A stretch of 64,000 nucleotides of DNA, from positions 38,492 to 102,491 of the forward strand of contig JAFGAP010000197.1 in assembly GCA_016933635.1 (NCBI GenBank), in the 5' to 3' direction. This document shows, piece by piece, positions 51,777-61,031 of the stretch. This stretch comes from Kosmotogaceae bacterium. GTDB taxonomy: Bacteria > Thermotogota > Thermotogae > Petrotogales > Kosmotogaceae. Below the pieces are notes generated by a model. The model made no database searches and was not told where the DNA came from. It was given only the letters and a program-made list of their open reading frames with translations. The position numbers were made by a program, and so were the translations under genes. The stretch's first letter is position 1. Every line of letters starts with the position of its first letter.

Positions 51777-53930
51777 ATGCTTAATGTTAGAAAGAGAAAC
51801 GGAGCTATAGTATGCTTCGATCTAGATAAGATAATCAACGCAATGAAGAAAGCATTCGATGCAACGGAAACCCATTATAACGAAGATATACTTGAGCGGG
51901 TTGCCTTGAGGGTTGTGGCAGATTTTCAGCCTAAAGCCACGGATAACCTAATCGACATTGAAGATATTCAAGATTCTGTGGAAAGAACGCTTGAAAGCCT
52001 TGGATTTACCGATGTTGCTAAATCTTACATTCTTTATAGGCGACACCGTGAAAAACTAAGAGAACTTGATTCTTCAATGCTTGACTTTTCAAAAACAGTG
52101 AACAGCTATCTTGACATGCTTGACTGGCGAGTCCACGAGAATTCCACGGTAACCTACTCGATAGGTGGGCTGATTCTTCACAATAGTGGAACGGTAACTG
52201 CCAATTACTGGTTGAGAGAAGTGTACGATCCTCAAATTGGCAATGCCCACCGTGAAGGCGACATCCACATTCACGATCTTTCAATGCTGTCGGGCTACTG
52301 CGCTGGCTGGAGTTTGAAACAGTTAATAGAAGAAGGCTTGGGCGGGGTAACAGGAAAAGTTTCTTCATCACCGGCAAAACACCTATCAACACTGGTAAAC
52401 CAGATGGTAAACTTCCTTGGAATACTCCAGAATGAATGGGCAGGCGCTCAGGCTTTCTCTTCTTTCGATACTTATTTGGCGCCATTTGTGAAAATTGACA
52501 ACCTTTCTCTCAAAGAGGTGAAACAGAATATCCAGTCCTTTGTCTTCGGCGTAAATACACCTTCGCGATGGGGAACGCAGGCACCCTTTACAAACATCAC
52601 TTTAGACTGGGTCGTGCCAACAAAATTGAGGACGGAACCTGCAGTTGTCGGTGCGAAGACTTTGGACTTCACATATGGAGATTGTCAGAAAGAGATGCGA
52701 ATGATAAATCGCGCCTTCCTTGAGGTATTGGACGAAGGAGATGCCAACGGCCGGGGCTTCCAGTATCCTATACCAACCTACAATATAACGAAAGATTTCG
52801 ATTGGGAGGATGAAGACGCGAAGCTCCTGTTCGAAATCACCAGCAAATACGGTACCCCGTATTTCCAGAATTTTATCAATTCCGATTTGGATCCCGACGA
52901 CGTAAGAAGTATGTGCTGCAGGCTTCAGCTTGACAAGAGAGAATTGAAGAGAAGGGGCGGAGGTCTATTCGGCTCAGACGAATTTACTGGATCAATAGGA
53001 GTTGTAACGATTAACCTTCCGAGAATCGCTTACTTGAGCAAGAACGAAGAAGAGTTCTTCGCAAGACTTTCAAAGATGATGGACCTCTCGAGCAGAAGTC
53101 TAGAGATTAAAAGAGCAGTGGTCGAAAAATTGAATAGCGAAGGTCTCTATCCATATACGAAGAGATATTTGAAGAACTTTGACAACCACTTCTCAACTAT
53201 AGGCCTGGTGGGCATGAATGAAACAAGCTTGAACGCAAGGTGGATAAAAAAGGCGATTTCGGAAGAAGAGGGCTACCAGTTTGCACTTAGGGTTTTGGAC
53301 TTCATGAGAAGCAAAATGATGGACTATCAAGAGACCACTGGCCATCTATATAATCTTGAGGCAACTCCAGCAGAATCAACCGCCTACAGGCTGGCCAAGA
53401 CAGACAAGGAAAAGTTCCCTCAGATCATTACCGCAGGGAAGGAAAACCCTTATTATACGAATTCTTCCCATCTTCCCGTTGACTACACTAGAGACATCTT
53501 CAGTGCACTTGACCTGCAGGAAGATCTTCAGCAGAAATATACGGGTGGGACAGTCTTTCATTCCTTTCTTGGAGAGAGAATTTCGGATTGGGAAACTACA
53601 AAGCAGCTTGTGAGAAAGATAGCAGAGAATTATAGAATTCCGTACTTCACAATTTCGCCAACCTATTCGATATGTCAGGATCACGGGTACATAAGGGGAG
53701 AACACTTCACCTGTCCCGAATGCGGGAAGCCGACTGAGGTTTACTCGAGGATAACCGGCTATTACAGACCCGTACAAAATTGGAACACCGGAAAGCAAGA
53801 AGAGTTTAAGACACGAGAAACTTACAGAGTGGGGAGAGAAGGAGTAGATGAATTTCGCAGGAATAGAGAGCGTAAGCCTGGTGGACTATCCGGGGAAAGT
53901 AGCCCTGACACTTTTTACCTCAAGTTGTAA
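51777..53930 (+). CDS. nrdD: Anaerobic (class III) ribonucleoside-triphosphate reductase
   Basis: NrdD makes deoxynucleotides in the absence of oxygen using a glycyl radical. The 717-residue protein has an N-terminal ATP-cone (about 1-90), a ten-stranded barrel, and a C-terminal zinc-site region with C-P-E-C-G. The glycyl-radical motif R-I-T-G-Y-Y-R-P has its glycine near residue 661. The ATG follows GGAGGT. The C-terminus runs 83 bases into nrdG with a low-complexity tail (R-R-N-R-E-R-K-P-G-G), which is unusual. Confidence 0.95.
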   Translation: MLNVRKRNGAIVCFDLDKIINAMKKAFDATETHYNEDILERVALRVVADFQPKATDNLIDIEDIQDSVERTLESLGFTDVAKSYILYRRHREKLRELDSSMLDFSKTVNSYLDMLDWRVHENSTVTYSIGGLILHNSGTVTANYWLREVYDPQIGNAHREGDIHIHDLSMLSGYCAGWSLKQLIEEGLGGVTGKVSSSPAKHLSTLVNQMVNFLGILQNEWAGAQAFSSFDTYLAPFVKIDNLSLKEVKQNIQSFVFGVNTPSRWGTQAPFTNITLDWVVPTKLRTEPAVVGAKTLDFTYGDCQKEMRMINRAFLEVLDEGDANGRGFQYPIPTYNITKDFDWEDEDAKLLFEITSKYGTPYFQNFINSDLDPDDVRSMCCRLQLDKRELKRRGGGLFGSDEFTGSIGVVTINLPRIAYLSKNEEEFFARLSKMMDLSSRSLEIKRAVVEKLNSEGLYPYTKRYLKNFDNHFSTIGLVGMNETSLNARWIKKAISEEEGYQFALRVLDFMRSKMMDYQETTGHLYNLEATPAESTAYRLAKTDKEKFPQIITAGKENPYYTNSSHLPVDYTRDIFSALDLQEDLQQKYTGGTVFHSFLGERISDWETTKQLVRKIAENYRIPYFTISPTYSICQDHGYIRGEHFTCPECGKPTEVYSRITGYYRPVQNWNTGKQEEFKTRETYRVGREGVDEFRRNRERKPGGLSGESSPDTFYLKL

Positions 53931-54510
53931 TTTTGATTGTGCTTACTGTCACAATTCAGAACTGAAGAAAAGGGTTAAGGAAGAATTGGAGGAATCAGAA
54001 GTTTTCGATTACCTCGACAGAAGAGGAAGGCTTTTGGACGCAGTAGTCATAACCGGAGGGGAGCCAACCCTTAGGGCCGATGAATTATTGCCGTTTATGG
54101 AAAGGCTGAAATCACGATTCCCGGAAACCCTTCTGAAAGTTGACACAAACGGCTGGAATGCTGATCTCCTGCGAGAGTTCCTTAAGATCGTTGACTATGT
54201 TGCAATCGATCTGAAGTCGCTCCACTACGAAATCTTTTCACCCGTGAATCTGAGTAAGATCGAAGATAGCATAGAAATGGCGAAGGGATTTACGAATCAT
54301 GAGATAAGAGTCACAATGTTCCCCCCATATCTTCCAGAAGATGATTTTGATGAGCTATCTAGAATCTGCGTCGGAGCATCGTTGGTTTCAGTCCAGCAGT
54401 ACAAACCAGTTGCTGGTTTGTGTGAGACGCCACCTTATCCCTCAAGCGTTCTTAAAAGATTTGCCGACTTGATTTCCAGTCATGCACGAAAAGTAATAAT
54501 CAGAGAGTGA
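53848..54510 (+). CDS. nrdG: Anaerobic ribonucleotide reductase activating protein (radical SAM)
   Basis: NrdG generates the glycyl radical on NrdD with SAM and a [4Fe-4S] cluster. The 220-residue protein has the C-N-F-D-C-A-Y-C motif (C-x3-C-x2-C) near residues 27-34, then I-T-G-G-E-P-T. It belongs to the longer thermotogal/archaeal NrdG type. AGGAG precedes the ATG, which lies inside the 3' end of nrdD. A stem-loop terminator follows. Confidence 0.93.
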   Translation: MNFAGIESVSLVDYPGKVALTLFTSSCNFDCAYCHNSELKKRVKEELEESEVFDYLDRRGRLLDAVVITGGEPTLRADELLPFMERLKSRFPETLLKVDTNGWNADLLREFLKIVDYVAIDLKSLHYEIFSPVNLSKIEDSIEMAKGFTNHEIRVTMFPPYLPEDDFDELSRICVGASLVSVQQYKPVAGLCETPPYPSSVLKRFADLISSHARKVIIRE

Positions 54511-54527
54511 AGAGGTATCGGGGAAGA

Positions 54528-54563
54528 AGAACCGGTCGCTATAAGCGGTCGGTTCTCTTCTTT
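54528..54563 (+). terminator. Stem-loop terminator after nrdG
   Basis: AGAACCGGTCGCT and AGCGGTCGGTTCT pair across an ATA loop, with two G-U pairs, and are followed by CTTCTTT. It lies between the convergent nrdDG and BamA-like operons. Confidence 0.75.
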
Positions 54564-54606
54564 ACATTTTCAACCGATCTGCTGAAATGACGAATTTTCA
54601 ACTTTT

Positions 54607-55797
54607 CTAATTCAACTCTAGATAGAATTTGAATCCGCTTCCTCCAAAGAATAATTGAGGTTCTACCGCAACACCAAGCGGTGTCTTCCATTTGAGGCCA
54701 ATTCCAATGGACATTCCAAGAGTTTCATTGTCACCGAAAGCTCCCATAAGGTAGAGCTTCGGTATAAAGGAGCTCATTTCATCGGAAGGGGAGATACCAA
54801 AAGTCCCGGTAAGAGGAATTCCGGCCTCCAATATCTCTAGCAGGAAGAATCTTGGATTGAAGGAATAAGGTTCCCATCCCTTTAGATCAAGATTACCGCC
54901 GAGATAAAACTGTTTCGTCACAGGCGCTTGGCCGAAATAAGTCAATCCTGCCATTGTGTCGCTTTGGACGTAAATTCTACCTATTATTCTGTACCAGTAG
55001 GTGAGCGAAGCTTTTTGATGTAGATAATTGATTCCTTTTCCAAATCCGTAGGAGAGGGTTGTCTGACCATAGAAGTTCCCTCTTTTCTCTTCATAATTCT
55101 CCTCGTCTCCAAACGCGAAGGCCCCTGAAAGGATTGATAGCGAGTAGTTATTCAACGGTGTAGCATCGAACGTTGCCTTTTCATATGTGTAAGATATCCC
55201 GGCAACTAAGTCTTCGAAGGGATAGGTTGTTCCAGCACTAAATGAGTCCAGCGTAAGAATCGAATCGTCCCTCCAGGGAACCTCTCTGAACAGAGTCAGT
55301 TCCAAGAAAGGATCCAACCCACTTCCAAAGGCACTGAAAGTGCTTGCTCCCAAAGTGAGGCCGCCCCAGAAGAATTGAGGTTTGGGAAGAACCCCCAGTA
55401 GTTTTTCATCGGTAAATCTCAGGAACCTGATACCTCCATAGAGGTTGACACCCGAACCCAAAAAACTCTTGTCCCCAACCCCCAATGCCAGATACTCGCC
55501 AAAATACGGGTATATAGTGGTGCGCTCTTGAATTGAAATTATTAGTCTGTAGTCGCCATCGGCATCCTTCAGCTGGAGGTAGACATCTGTGAAAAGCCCG
55601 CAATCTTCAAGATTTCTCTTCGCCCTGTAAACTCTCTCGATATCCAGCTCTTCACCAATCTTTAGCCCCGAGATATTTATTACTACTTGTGGGTTTGTCC
55701 TATGTACTCCAGTAACCTCGATTCCCACAATTCTGTTCGCACCGAAAGCTGTCAATGAAAATAATAAGAGCATTGTTGCCAGAATTACTCGCTTCAT
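54607..55797 (-). CDS. Short BamA/TamA-like outer-membrane protein (one POTRA)
   Basis: The 396-residue protein has a signal peptide (about 1-19) and one POTRA domain (about 20-95: I-V-G-I-E-V-T-G, G-L-K-I-G-E-E-L-D, G-L-F-T-D-V-Y-L). A beta-barrel follows containing F-Y-L-G-G-N-L-D-L-K-G-W, the equivalent of the BamA lid-lock R-G-F motif. The C-terminus is strand-like. BamA usually carries five POTRA domains and about 800 residues. The gene follows a solute-binding-protein gene by 9 bases. Confidence 0.82.
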   Translation of the reverse strand: MKRVILATMLLLFSLTAFGANRIVGIEVTGVHRTNPQVVINISGLKIGEELDIERVYRAKRNLEDCGLFTDVYLQLKDADGDYRLIISIQERTTIYPYFGEYLALGVGDKSFLGSGVNLYGGIRFLRFTDEKLLGVLPKPQFFWGGLTLGASTFSAFGSGLDPFLELTLFREVPWRDDSILTLDSFSAGTTYPFEDLVAGISYTYEKATFDATPLNNYSLSILSGAFAFGDEENYEEKRGNFYGQTTLSYGFGKGINYLHQKASLTYWYRIIGRIYVQSDTMAGLTYFGQAPVTKQFYLGGNLDLKGWEPYSFNPRFFLLEILEAGIPLTGTFGISPSDEMSSFIPKLYLMGAFGDNETLGMSIGIGLKWKTPLGVAVEPQLFFGGSGFKFYLELN

Positions 55798-55806
55798 ATC
55801 ATCACC

Positions 55807-57051
55807 TCACTTCAGCAGCTCATTGACTTTGATTACGGCTTCGTCAAAAGCTGGTTTGGGTTCCGAAACGCCTTTCCTTACCTGTTCTACCGCGTTGTAT
55901 AGGATATTTCTGATCTCGATGATGTTCGTATGTACTGGTCTTGGTCTGGCAAAACCGACTGAATCTATAGGAGCCTTCAACTGCGGAAATCTCTGCCAAA
56001 TGAGCTGAATCTCCAGTGAATTCATAGCCGACTTGAGAACAGGCATGTATCCAGTCCCCTCATACCAGAACAATGTGTTCTTCTCCGAGGTCATCCACTT
56101 AATGAAGGTCCATGCTGCCTCAACCTTCTCCTCCGGAAGTCCCGACATAATGGAAAGAGAACCACCTCCAAGTGTTGTCTTCTTCAGCTTTCCTTCTGGA
56201 AGTGGTGCTACCCCTAAGTCCCAAGGGATGTTCTCCAAAGCGTAACGGATTCCTCCACTAGTCATTGGCCCCATTGAGATTCTACCCATTGTGAAGGACT
56301 GGATTCCTTCATCGATTGTTAAATCTACCGGAGAGAGGCCCTCTGCAAACCAACGTCTCCATGTTTCCAAAGCCTCTATTCCTTCGGCTGAATTGATTAT
56401 GCACTCGGTCATGTCTTCATTGAAAATCTCTCCACCGTTTTGCCAGACCAAAGGCTCAAACTGATAAAACATGGTGTCGACTCCCCATAAAAGGCCGTAT
56501 TGAGAGGGTCTGGAGTCTGATGATTTTCTGATTGTAAGCTTTCTGGCATAATCCTCCAGCTCTTCCCAGTTTTGGGGAGGTTTATCGGGGTCTAATCCTG
56601 CAGCTTCGAAGTGGTCTTTGTTGTAGAAAAGCATTAAAGCACTTATGTTGAAGGGTAATGCATAAGGGTTACCATCGCGAATTATTGTCTGCCAAAAGCT
56701 TTCGACGAAATCCTCTGAACTGAGTGTGGGATCGTTTGAAATCAGATCTGTAAGATCATGCAACGATCCATCTTTGGAGAAGATTTGGATATGTTCAATG
56801 TTTACCTGCGCAACATCGGGACCCTTTCCTGCTAGCAGAGCTGCTTTTAACTTTGTTACAGTCTCATCGTATGAACCCTGAAAAATCGCCTTCACTTCAA
56901 CATCGCCGTGAGCCTTATTGAAATCCGCGACGAGCTTATCGATTATCGGTTTCTGATAATCGGACATCGAGTGCCAGAACGTAAGTGTCACGACTCCGAA
57001 CCCCGTCAAAGCGAAAACTAACAAGACAACTACAGTTATTATTCTTTTCAT
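55807..57051 (-). CDS. ABC transporter substrate-binding protein (UgpB/MalE-like)
   Basis: The 414-residue protein has a signal peptide (about 1-18). It then shows T-F-W-H-S-M-S-D-Y-Q and G-K-G-P-D-V-A-Q-V, typical of family 1 extracellular solute-binding proteins. The W-H-S-M start is reminiscent of UgpB (glycerol-3-phosphate or glycerophosphodiesters), but oligosaccharides are equally possible. No lipobox cysteine is seen. Third gene of the importer operon. Confidence 0.88.
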   Translation of the reverse strand: MKRIITVVVLLVFALTGFGVVTLTFWHSMSDYQKPIIDKLVADFNKAHGDVEVKAIFQGSYDETVTKLKAALLAGKGPDVAQVNIEHIQIFSKDGSLHDLTDLISNDPTLSSEDFVESFWQTIIRDGNPYALPFNISALMLFYNKDHFEAAGLDPDKPPQNWEELEDYARKLTIRKSSDSRPSQYGLLWGVDTMFYQFEPLVWQNGGEIFNEDMTECIINSAEGIEALETWRRWFAEGLSPVDLTIDEGIQSFTMGRISMGPMTSGGIRYALENIPWDLGVAPLPEGKLKKTTLGGGSLSIMSGLPEEKVEAAWTFIKWMTSEKNTLFWYEGTGYMPVLKSAMNSLEIQLIWQRFPQLKAPIDSVGFARPRPVHTNIIEIRNILYNAVEQVRKGVSEPKPAFDEAVIKVNELLK

Positions 57052-57067
57052 CTCTTCCTCCTTTTCA

Positions 57068-57889
57068 CTATCCTTTTAGTCCTGTAAGAGTGATACCCTT
57101 AACGAACTGCTTTTGAGCTATGAAATACGCGATCATAATCGGAAGTGTAGCCACTACTGTGGCGGCCATGAACTCTCCCCACTGAATTCCCCCTTCTGAT
57201 TTAAACATCGCGAGGCCGAGCTGCACGGTCCTCATTTCCGGTTCACTTATTACCAAGAGCGGCCAGAAATAGTTGTTCCATGACCACATGAACGAAAAAA
57301 CAGCAATCGTTGCTATTGCCGGTTTGGTAAGCGGCAAAAAGACATTGACCAAAGTTCGTAGAGGACCGCAACCGTCAATTGTTGCTGCGTCTTCTAGATC
57401 TCTTGGAATAGTCAGGAAGAACTGCCTCAGAAAAAAGATTGAGATAGCGGTCGCGGCATGAGGCAAAATCAATCCAAGGTATGAGTTGTCCATGTTTAGT
57501 TTCATGACAACCAGGTATTGAGGTATCATGACAACCTGCTGCGGAATCATCATCGTTGCCAGAAAAATATAGAATATCAGATCTCTTCCACGAAATCTCA
57601 TTCTAGCAAATGCAAATGCTGCCAGGGAAGCTGTTAAGAGCTGTAAGAAAGTCGTTGCCAACGCAACAACTGTACTGTTTAGAAGATACCTGGCAAATGG
57701 AACTTTGGTGAAAACACTTATGTAGTTCTTAATTGTAAACTCTCTAGGTATAAGTGAAAACGGATCCCTAAGTATCTCCTTGAGATCTTTGAAAGACGTC
57801 ATAAAAGACCAGAAGAAGGGAAAGACCATTACTATGGCCCCCACCACAAGTATTACGTACTTGACAGTTTTACCAACCCTTTTACTCAT
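57068..57889 (-). CDS. Sugar-type ABC transporter permease (MalG/UgpE-like)
   Basis: The 273-residue protein has six hydrophobic helices and the inner-membrane EAA loop D-A-A-T-I-D-G-C-G near residue 185. The ATG was chosen because the family N-terminus begins there; the frame reaches much further upstream into the partner gene. Its start overlaps the stop of the other permease gene by 8 bases. No ATPase subunit is encoded nearby; a shared MsmK-type ATPase elsewhere is the usual solution. Confidence 0.92.
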   Translation of the reverse strand: MSKRVGKTVKYVILVVGAIVMVFPFFWSFMTSFKDLKEILRDPFSLIPREFTIKNYISVFTKVPFARYLLNSTVVALATTFLQLLTASLAAFAFARMRFRGRDLIFYIFLATMMIPQQVVMIPQYLVVMKLNMDNSYLGLILPHAATAISIFFLRQFFLTIPRDLEDAATIDGCGPLRTLVNVFLPLTKPAIATIAVFSFMWSWNNYFWPLLVISEPEMRTVQLGLAMFKSEGGIQWGEFMAATVVATLPIMIAYFIAQKQFVKGITLTGLKG

Positions 57890-58814
57890 AATGAACAGTC
57901 CTCTCAATTGTCCTAACCTGAAATACAGTAAGTGAAATGACAAACAAGAAAAGAACGAAGGCCATTGCAGCTGCGTAACCGAATCTATAGTATGAGAAGG
58001 CTTCACGATAGAGCCGAAAAACAACTACCGAGGTTGTGTTGAGCGGTCCTCCATCAGGAGTCATAACCATTATTGGTCCAAATACCTGAAAGGAACTTAT
58101 GCTAAACATTATTAGAAGAAAGAATGTCGTTGGCGAGAGGAGAGGAACTGTGATCTTCCTAAGCATCTGGAATCTGCTCGCTCCACTCAGCGAAGCCGCC
58201 TCATAGTATGTCGTTGGGATGTTCTGAAGCCCTGCAAGATAAACGACCATTGCATATCCAGTATTCTGCCATATTCCCATAAGGATGATCACAAAAAGAG
58301 ACACACTGGGCCCTTGAAGTACTTTGGGAAGTGTAGCTCCGGTCCAGTTGAGAAGTATCTGAAAAACCCCTTCTGGATTTGTCAACCAGTTCACGTATTC
58401 TCCTCCAAATGATGCAATTATGTGGTTCACATACCCCAGTTCTGTACTGAACAGAAAACTAAAGCCCATACCCGCTGCAATTGGCGAAGTTACAACCGGA
58501 AGAAAGTAGACCATCCTAAAGAAGCCAATTCCCTTCATCGAGGAGTCGTTCAACAAAGTTGCGACGAGAAATCCTATAAGGAGCGAGAATGGAAGTACTC
58601 CGAGAATATAATAGGCAGTATAAAGCATGGAGTCCCAGAACTCACTCGATGAGAGAATCTCTGAATAATTTCTGAGACCTACAAAGATCATGTTAGGAGA
58701 GAGATCCCATTCGAAAAGGCTTATTGCAAATGAATAAAATAGTGGATAAAGCATGAAGAAAGAAATTATGATGCCCGCAGGCACTATAAAAATGTATGGA
58801 ACGAATTTCTTCAC
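57882..58814 (-). CDS. Sugar-type ABC transporter permease (MalF/UgpA-like)
   Basis: The 310-residue protein has six hydrophobic helices and the EAA loop Y-E-A-A-S-L-S-G-A-S near residue 205. The GTG with GGGGGTAG about 5 bases upstream gives the clean N-terminus M-K-K-F-V-P-Y-I; an in-frame TTG at 58841 lacks a site. It is the first gene of the permease-permease-binding protein-BamA-like operon. About 75-100 bases separate it from the methyltransferase gene. Confidence 0.92.
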   Translation of the reverse strand: MKKFVPYIFIVPAGIIISFFMLYPLFYSFAISLFEWDLSPNMIFVGLRNYSEILSSSEFWDSMLYTAYYILGVLPFSLLIGFLVATLLNDSSMKGIGFFRMVYFLPVVTSPIAAGMGFSFLFSTELGYVNHIIASFGGEYVNWLTNPEGVFQILLNWTGATLPKVLQGPSVSLFVIILMGIWQNTGYAMVVYLAGLQNIPTTYYEAASLSGASRFQMLRKITVPLLSPTTFFLLIMFSISSFQVFGPIMVMTPDGGPLNTTSVVVFRLYREAFSYYRFGYAAAMAFVLFLFVISLTVFQVRTIERTVHYE

Positions 58815-58914
58815 CTGTCTACCCCCAGAATCCTTTCTCAAGAAACTTCATTGATAAAACAACACCATACGGCTTTGAAATTCTTTAATCTTCCTGAACA
58901 GACTCAATGCCACT

Positions 58915-59511
58915 TTACTCACAACGACAAATGTACCAACCAGTAGAGGAAGATAACCTCCTTCTTTCTACAACCGGAAAGTACTCTTTCAGTTCTTCGA
59001 AAGCCTTTGGCACAAATTTCCTGTAATCGCTTCTCTCGAAGAACTCAACAGCAAAGATCAATGGATTTCTGTTCGGAGAAAACTCATGGATCAAGACCTC
59101 TTTGTTGCAAATTCTTCGACACTCCTTGTAGAATTTCTCTCTCCCTTCATGTTTATGACCGTGAGCAACATAAGAGGCAACTAGAAGATCGAAGCTACGA
59201 TCCTCAAAAGGAAGTTTCTCAAAGAAATCACCTTGAACAACCGATACACCAGTGCCCCTCAAATTGCGTCTGGCAATCATAACCATAGCGGCAGAAGCAT
59301 CTACGGCAGTTACTTCATACCCAAGCTCGCTAAACGCCAGCGCAAGGGCTCCAGTTCCGCAACCAATGTCGAGTACATTTCTTATCCCTTCTCCAAGCAG
59401 AGATCGGTGTTCTTTCAACAACTCTCTATAACTCTTAAGCTGCGACTTAAACGCAACATTATAAAAGGGAGCAATTAATGTGAAAAGCAATATATGAGCT
59501 CTGTTTCCCAT
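58915..59511 (-). CDS. Class I SAM-dependent methyltransferase
   Basis: The 198-residue protein has motif I V-L-D-I-G-C-G-T-G (about 45-53), A-V-D-A-S (motif II) and a F-D-L-L-V-A-S-Y-V motif region. This fits a small Rossmann-fold methyltransferase. The substrate is unknown. GGAGG precedes the ATG. It lies upstream of the ABC importer operon on the same strand and could be co-transcribed. Confidence 0.88.
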   Translation of the reverse strand: MGNRAHILLFTLIAPFYNVAFKSQLKSYRELLKEHRSLLGEGIRNVLDIGCGTGALALAFSELGYEVTAVDASAAMVMIARRNLRGTGVSVVQGDFFEKLPFEDRSFDLLVASYVAHGHKHEGREKFYKECRRICNKEVLIHEFSPNRNPLIFAVEFFERSDYRKFVPKAFEELKEYFPVVERRRLSSSTGWYICRCE

Positions 59512-59572
59512 TGATCCTCCTTATTTAGATACTATCAGAAATCAAGCAGAATTCTACAACGAGACATTTGTC

Positions 59573-59601
59573 TTGACATTTTATATCTGAATTTGTATAA
59601 T
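59573..59601 (+). promoter_or_regulatory. Consensus promoter of the DUF5320-MinD cluster
   Basis: Perfect TTGACA and TATAAT lie exactly 17 bases apart, 35 bases upstream of the first DUF5320 ATG, which itself follows AGGAGGTG. Strong transcription is expected. Confidence 0.88.
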
Positions 59602-59635
59602 ATATATGATAAGTGCATATATAGGAGGTGACTAT

Positions 59636-59944
59636 ATGCCATATGGATCAGGTCCAATGAGGTTTAGAGACGGGTCATGCAGATTCTATGGATATGGCCC
59701 AGGATTCGGAGCAGGATACGGAAGAGGCATGGGATATGGGAGAGGATTTGGCCCCGGAAGAGGATATGGTTATTACGGACCATACGACTACGACGTAGAA
59801 ATCTCTCCGGAAATGGAAAGTCAGGATCTAAAAGAATATCAAGCAATGCTAAGAAGGGAGCTTGAGATGATCAATGAGGAACTTAGAGAAATAGAGAAAA
59901 GGCTGGAAACACTTCAAAACACAGCCAGCGCTGAAGAGGAGTGA
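59636..59944 (+). CDS. DUF5320 protein, Gly/Tyr/Arg-rich with coiled coil
   Basis: The 102-residue protein begins M-P-Y-G-S-G-P-M and has a Gly/Tyr/Arg/Phe-rich repeat segment (about 20-52, with G-Y-G-R-G and F-G-P-G-R-G units). An acidic coiled coil follows (E-L-E-M-I-N-E-E-L-R-E-I-E-K-R). This is the DUF5320 layout. The role is unknown; relatives accompany MinD/Mrp and NifX-like genes. A frame extended to 59606 is excluded by the promoter and ribosome binding site. Confidence 0.85.
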   Translation: MPYGSGPMRFRDGSCRFYGYGPGFGAGYGRGMGYGRGFGPGRGYGYYGPYDYDVEISPEMESQDLKEYQAMLRRELEMINEELREIEKRLETLQNTASAEEE

Positions 59945-59948
59945 GAAT

Positions 59949-60176
59949 ATGCCGTGGAGAGATGGAACAGGTCCTGAAGGTTACGGACCAATGACCGGTT
60001 GGGGTATGGGCAACTGTGCACCCGGAGATCGGGCAGCAGGGCCCGCTTATCCGGTTAGAGATAGTTCTTACAGATTCTTCCCGAGGAGAAGGCTCTTTCT
60101 CGGGAGAAGAATGGGTTTTGGAGCGGGATTTGGTCCCGGAAGAGGCATGGGTTACCGCTTCAGGAGATGGTGGTAA
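59949..60176 (+). CDS. DUF5320 protein, short
   Basis: The 75-residue protein opens with M-P-W-R-D-G-T-G-P-E-G-Y-G-P-M-T-G-W-G-M, the signature of DUF5320. It ends in a Gly/Arg-rich stretch related to the preceding protein. It is separated from the neighbours by 4 and 3 bases. Two such proteins in tandem suggest a pair acting with the MinD-type ATPases (inference). Function unknown. Confidence 0.85.
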   Translation: MPWRDGTGPEGYGPMTGWGMGNCAPGDRAAGPAYPVRDSSYRFFPRRRLFLGRRMGFGAGFGPGRGMGYRFRRWW

Positions 60177-60179
60177 ACC

Positions 60180-61031
60180 TTGGTTATTGCAGTATTAAGT
60201 GGCAAGGGTGGCACAGGTAAGACGACCCTTGCCACTAATCTTGCCGGAGCGATTTCCGATGAGTTTGAAGTGCAGCTTCTTGATGCAGATGCTGAAGAGC
60301 CCGATGTGCATCTCTTTTTCGAGCCGGATATCAACCAGGAAGAGGAGATAGAACTTCTTCTACCCCAAATAGATAACAAGAAATGTACCCGATGCGGAAA
60401 ATGCGCTGAAGCATGCCAATTTGGCGCTCTCTCAGTTTTTGACGCTGGAGTCATGGTTTTTGAATCGCTTTGTCACGGTTGCGGTTTATGCACATTCATT
60501 TGTCCCGAGAAGGCCATTACCGAGAGACCAAAGATTATCGGAAAGGTTCAGACCGGAACAATAAACAAGAAGATTGACTTTGGAATGGGAATACTAGAAA
60601 TTGGTGAACCTTCTCCCGTAAAGGTTATAAGAACCCTGAAGAAGCATATAGACAAAGACAGAATCGTAATAATCGATTCTCCGCCAGGAACTTCCTGCTC
60701 AGTTGTTGAAACCCTCAGAAACGTCGACTTTGCTATACTTGTAACCGAGCCAACGCCATTCGGTCTTCACGATCTGAAACTTGCCGTTGAAATTGTGCGG
60801 GAAATGGATATTCCCCTTGGTATCGTAATAAACAGGGACACCGGTTCATACACTCTGGTAGATGAATACGCCAGTGTTGAGAATCTTTCTGTTATTGAAA
60901 GAATCCCTTTTGACCGCGGTATAGCCGAGTCTTATTCTGAAGGCAAACTCTTTGTTGAGACTTCTCCAACCTGGAAAGCAAGATTCAAGTCTCTGGCGAA
61001 GAGAATCCTTTCTTCAGCGGGGGTGTCATGA
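60180..61031 (+). CDS. MinD/Mrp-like ATPase with inserted 2[4Fe-4S] ferredoxin, copy 1
   Basis: The 283-residue protein begins with a deviant Walker A S-G-K-G-G-T-G-K-T-T. Two ferredoxin motifs are inserted near residues 65-115 (C-T-R-C-G-K-C-A-E-A-C and C-H-G-C-G-L-C-T-F-I-C-P). It continues with I-I-D-S-P-P-G-T. This is the COG1149 type of iron-sulfur MinD. TTG start with GGAGATGGTGG upstream. The stop overlaps the next start, so the two copies are co-translated. Confidence 0.92.
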   Translation: MVIAVLSGKGGTGKTTLATNLAGAISDEFEVQLLDADAEEPDVHLFFEPDINQEEEIELLLPQIDNKKCTRCGKCAEACQFGALSVFDAGVMVFESLCHGCGLCTFICPEKAITERPKIIGKVQTGTINKKIDFGMGILEIGEPSPVKVIRTLKKHIDKDRIVIIDSPPGTSCSVVETLRNVDFAILVTEPTPFGLHDLKLAVEIVREMDIPLGIVINRDTGSYTLVDEYASVENLSVIERIPFDRGIAESYSEGKLFVETSPTWKARFKSLAKRILSSAGVS

